Assembly: GCA_965246765.1 (NCBI GenBank)
Contig: CBDFFJ010000002.1
Coordinates: forward strand, 186,001 to 250,000
Source: UBA1952 sp965246765
GTDB lineage: Bacteria > Bacteroidota > Bacteroidia > Chitinophagales > Chitinophagaceae
Direction of reading: 5' to 3'
Length of the DNA stretch: 64,000 nt
Shown here: positions 61,760 to 64,000 of the stretch, piece after piece
Layout of the letters: every line of letters starts with the position of its first letter
How positions within the stretch are numbered: position 1 is the first letter of the stretch
Position numbers and translations under genes: made by a program
The notes under the pieces: generated by a model
Database searches by the model: none
What the model saw: only the letters and a program-made list of their open reading frames with translations
What the model was told of the DNA's origin: nothing

Positions 61760-63754
61760 ATGCGGAAAATCTTCTACGCACTTCTTCTCCTTTGTCTGCC
61801 GCTTCTCTCTGTTGCAAATCCGGGCGATACTACCTGGGTTCAGGCGCAAAACAACATTCAGCTCAACAATTTCGGTGCTTTTGACGCACCGGTTGTTTTC
61901 CCAAACGGCAGCCTCAGCTACCGGAAGATTTATCTGGTATTTACGCTTGGTACTTACCCATGCCCAAGCGGCTCTCAGTACTGCCACCAGTGGGACTATG
62001 ACGTTCACGACGTTATCATGTCTCCGGCAGGCGATACGGTAGAACTGTCCCGCTTCATTACGCCTTATGCCAATACCGGAGTGCCTCGCTTCCCTTCTAC
62101 CTGGACCCATCGCTACATTTTTGATGTCACCGATTATTATCCGCTGCTGAAGGGCAACAACACCTTCCGCATTTTCTATTCCGGCTATTCCTACGGCTTC
62201 ACTGCAAATGTGCGTTTTGCCTTTGTAGAAGGCACGCCGGAGCGGAATGTGCTCGGTGTAACGAAGCTTTGGGGCGGTTCTTTCGCCTACGGTAATGCAG
62301 CAAATCCCATTGACAACAATGTAACTGCGGTAACACGCACGGCACCCCTCGGCACGCAAAGCACGGAGATGAAGGTGCTCATCACCGGCCACGGCAGCGA
62401 TGCCAACCAGTGTTGCGAGTTCGCGAGCCACAGCTACGAAGCAAAAGTGAACGGCAATTCGCTCGGTAAAACTGCCATCTGGCGTGCTGACTGCGGCTCC
62501 AACGAAGTATATCCGCAAGGCGGCACCTGGATTTATGACCGCGCCAACTGGTGCCCGGGCGCTACGGTGACTCCCTATACGCACAAGCTGACAGGAGTTA
62601 CAGGCCTTGCCACCTATACCACAGACTTGGATTTTGACGCTTACACCAATACAAATACCAGCTACGGCTCTTACAACCTTCAGGCAAATGCGCTCTACTA
62701 TGCGGCTTTCAACAAAACGACTGACGCCTCGCTGGAAGACATTATTGCACCTTCTGATTATGAGGGTCACTATCGTGAAAATCCATCTAATGGTCAGCCG
62801 GCAATCACTATCCGCAATACAGGCCGCGACACAATCACGACTATGCAGATTGAGTATGGCGTAAAAGACTCTGCCATGTCCACTTATACAATGGCAGGCC
62901 TGCTGCGCCCTCTGCACGATCTGCAGGTTAACCTTCCTGAGCTGCCGGCTTTAAAGAAGCTGTCGCTGGCAGGGGCTACCGGAAGCTACACCTTTGTAGC
63001 ACGCATTGTAAGCGTAAACGGCATTGCGGACAATGACCCGAAGAATGATACACTGCGTTCCACATTTACTGTGGCGCCTACCTGGCCCAACGCCATCGTC
63101 GTTTATATGAAGACCAACTCTGCCGGCGTTGGCGGCGTAGGCCAGAATCCGAGTGAGACAAGCTGGAAGATTACCGATGCCTCAGGTGCCGTAGTAGCAT
63201 CGCGTAGCAACGCAGACGTCAGCACCGTTTATTCCGACACAGTATCCGTCTCAGGTACAGGCATGTACAAGCTTACCGTGACAGATGGCGGCTGCGACGG
63301 CCTTTACTGGTGGGTTTACGGTCAGACTCCGCAGCTTGGCATTACCGCCGGTAATATCGTTGTCAGAGATGCATATACCGGCGCAAGCATTCCTGTAAAA
63401 GGGAGTTCCTATAGTGGCACATACCACGACGATTTCGGTTGCGGATTTTCGCAAAGCTTCAGTTCCAGAGGCTGGTCACTTGGCGTCTCAAATACTCCCG
63501 GCAGTCGGAGTATGAGCTTGCAGGCGTTTCCTAACCCGGCGAAAAAGACAGTGCAGGCAAACCTCTACGGCCTTAACTCAGTAGCAGGCACGCTTTCCAT
63601 TATAGATGTAATAGGCAGGCAGGTTCTTACACAGGAGACGCACGCCCCCGCCAACACGATAAGCATCAGCACCCTTGCACCGGGCATCTATACCCTTATA
63701 TATCAGGGAACGGACGGAGAGCGGCTCAGCAGCCGTCTGACTGTTACTGAATAA
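61760..63754 (+). CDS. PNGase F-like secreted protein with T9SS sorting domain
   Basis: A 664-residue exported protein. ATG 61760 (MRKIFYALLLLCLPLLSVANP) gives the signal peptide. The frame is open far upstream on the strand opposite der and should not be used. The central region resembles peptide-N-glycosidase F, an enzyme that removes N-glycans from proteins: YRKIYLVFTLGTYPCPSGSQ, QWDYDVHDVIMS and FVEGTPERNVLGVTKLWGGS. A C-terminal T9SS type A domain ends LAPGIYTLIYQGTDGERLSS. Whether it is an active glycosidase is unclear. Confidence 0.82.
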   Translation: MRKIFYALLLLCLPLLSVANPGDTTWVQAQNNIQLNNFGAFDAPVVFPNGSLSYRKIYLVFTLGTYPCPSGSQYCHQWDYDVHDVIMSPAGDTVELSRFITPYANTGVPRFPSTWTHRYIFDVTDYYPLLKGNNTFRIFYSGYSYGFTANVRFAFVEGTPERNVLGVTKLWGGSFAYGNAANPIDNNVTAVTRTAPLGTQSTEMKVLITGHGSDANQCCEFASHSYEAKVNGNSLGKTAIWRADCGSNEVYPQGGTWIYDRANWCPGATVTPYTHKLTGVTGLATYTTDLDFDAYTNTNTSYGSYNLQANALYYAAFNKTTDASLEDIIAPSDYEGHYRENPSNGQPAITIRNTGRDTITTMQIEYGVKDSAMSTYTMAGLLRPLHDLQVNLPELPALKKLSLAGATGSYTFVARIVSVNGIADNDPKNDTLRSTFTVAPTWPNAIVVYMKTNSAGVGGVGQNPSETSWKITDASGAVVASRSNADVSTVYSDTVSVSGTGMYKLTVTDGGCDGLYWWVYGQTPQLGITAGNIVVRDAYTGASIPVKGSSYSGTYHDDFGCGFSQSFSSRGWSLGVSNTPGSRSMSLQAFPNPAKKTVQANLYGLNSVAGTLSIIDVIGRQVLTQETHAPANTISISTLAPGIYTLIYQGTDGERLSSRLTVTE

Positions 63755-63776
63755 TCGCCTGGCAAAATCCAAAACG

Positions 63777-63811
63777 AAAGCCGCCTCTTACTTTTGGGGC
63801 GGCTTTTTTTA
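63777..63811 (+). terminator. Intrinsic terminator
   Basis: Arms AAAGCCGCC and GGCGGCTTT, with a long T run after the second arm. It separates the PNGase F-like gene from the next gene. Confidence 0.8.
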
Positions 63812-63822
63812 TTTTTAGTACA

Positions 63823-64000
63823 ATGTCCGTTACGCGCATCACGCAACTGCAGCAATTTCTGACGCAATCGCCGGCAGACCCTTTTCTGCACCATGCTTTA
63901 GCGCTGGAGTATGTGAAGGCCAGCGAGGAAGGCGAAGCGGAAAAGCACTTTCGTCAAAATCTGGATGCCTCGCCACAGTATGTAGCTACCTATTACCACC
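63823..64000 (+). CDS. Tetratricopeptide-repeat protein, 3' end missing
   Basis: The first 59 codons of a gene running off the window. ATG 63823 reads MSVTRITQLQQFLTQSPADP, then FLHHALALEYVKASEEGEAE, KHFRQNLDASPQYVATYYH. This matches the start of a TPR repeat (A-L-E-Y and A-E-x-H-F motifs). Function is not visible from the fragment. Confidence 0.75.
   Translation, partial: MSVTRITQLQQFLTQSPADPFLHHALALEYVKASEEGEAEKHFRQNLDASPQYVATYYH

Overview
The window is a chromosomal piece of a Bacteroidota genome, most likely from the Chitinophagales/Sphingobacteriia side. The evidence is a fused MurF-alanine racemase, type IX secretion (T9SS) sortase and outer-membrane genes, several secreted proteins ending in T9SS sorting domains, many lipoproteins, a three-subunit PntAA/PntAB/PntB transhydrogenase, tRNA genes without an encoded CCA, and promoters of the TTTG-N(about 20)-TAnnTTTG type used by this phylum's primary sigma factor. 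Most of the sequence is core genome. No insertion sequence, prophage or CRISPR array was seen.

Layout. 1-7062: dienelactone hydrolase (cut by the window edge), a disordered protein, a T9SS cargo protein, a C-ending-codon-rich unknown, and an ACP-KS-KS operon. 7258-10010: lipoprotein, seven-helix membrane protein, histidine kinase and LuxR-type regulator. 10089-17089: dnaG, ruvX, def, an ECF sigma/anti-sigma pair, an outer-membrane protein and two small conserved genes. 17189-24663 (minus strand): scpA, an exopolysaccharide glycosylphosphotransferase, a lipoprotein, a Gfo/Idh/MocA dehydrogenase, radC, two TPM-domain proteins, lemA and a beta-barrel protein. 24733-28255: kynureninase, a methyltransferase and a Cys-rich lipoprotein. 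28263-30285: the tRNA-Thr/Tyr/Gly/Thr-tuf cluster. 30288-34465: a secreted protein, the pnt operon and a lipoprotein. 34701-42730: ABC-F ATPase, orphan DNA methyltransferase, TolB-like protein, fluoride channel, cytidine deaminase, glycosyltransferase, hisS and tag. 42801-50204: a PorG-like protein and a PorV2-PorU2 pair. 50487-64000: murF-alr, lipoproteins, T9SS cargo proteins (one frameshifted), rimO, a ParE-type toxin-antitoxin pair, der, a PNGase F-like T9SS protein and the start of a TPR gene.

The most unusual feature is a set of three intergenic tandem arrays at 4141-4370, 12100-12330 and 53210-53440. Their unit sequences are unrelated, yet all have exactly 21-bp units, 11 units each and no indels, and each ends 94-105 bp before the start codon of a plus-strand gene, beside its promoter. 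A 21-bp unit is two helical turns, so this looks like a phased, iteron-like upstream element with variable sequence and fixed geometry. Other items: a T9SS cargo gene with a (CA)6 tract and a C5 tract where single-unit length changes restore one frame (54666-56403), a cluster of perfect hairpins with complementary loops (34484-34660), and a 63-bp dispersed intergenic repeat (28186-28248 and 33939-34001).
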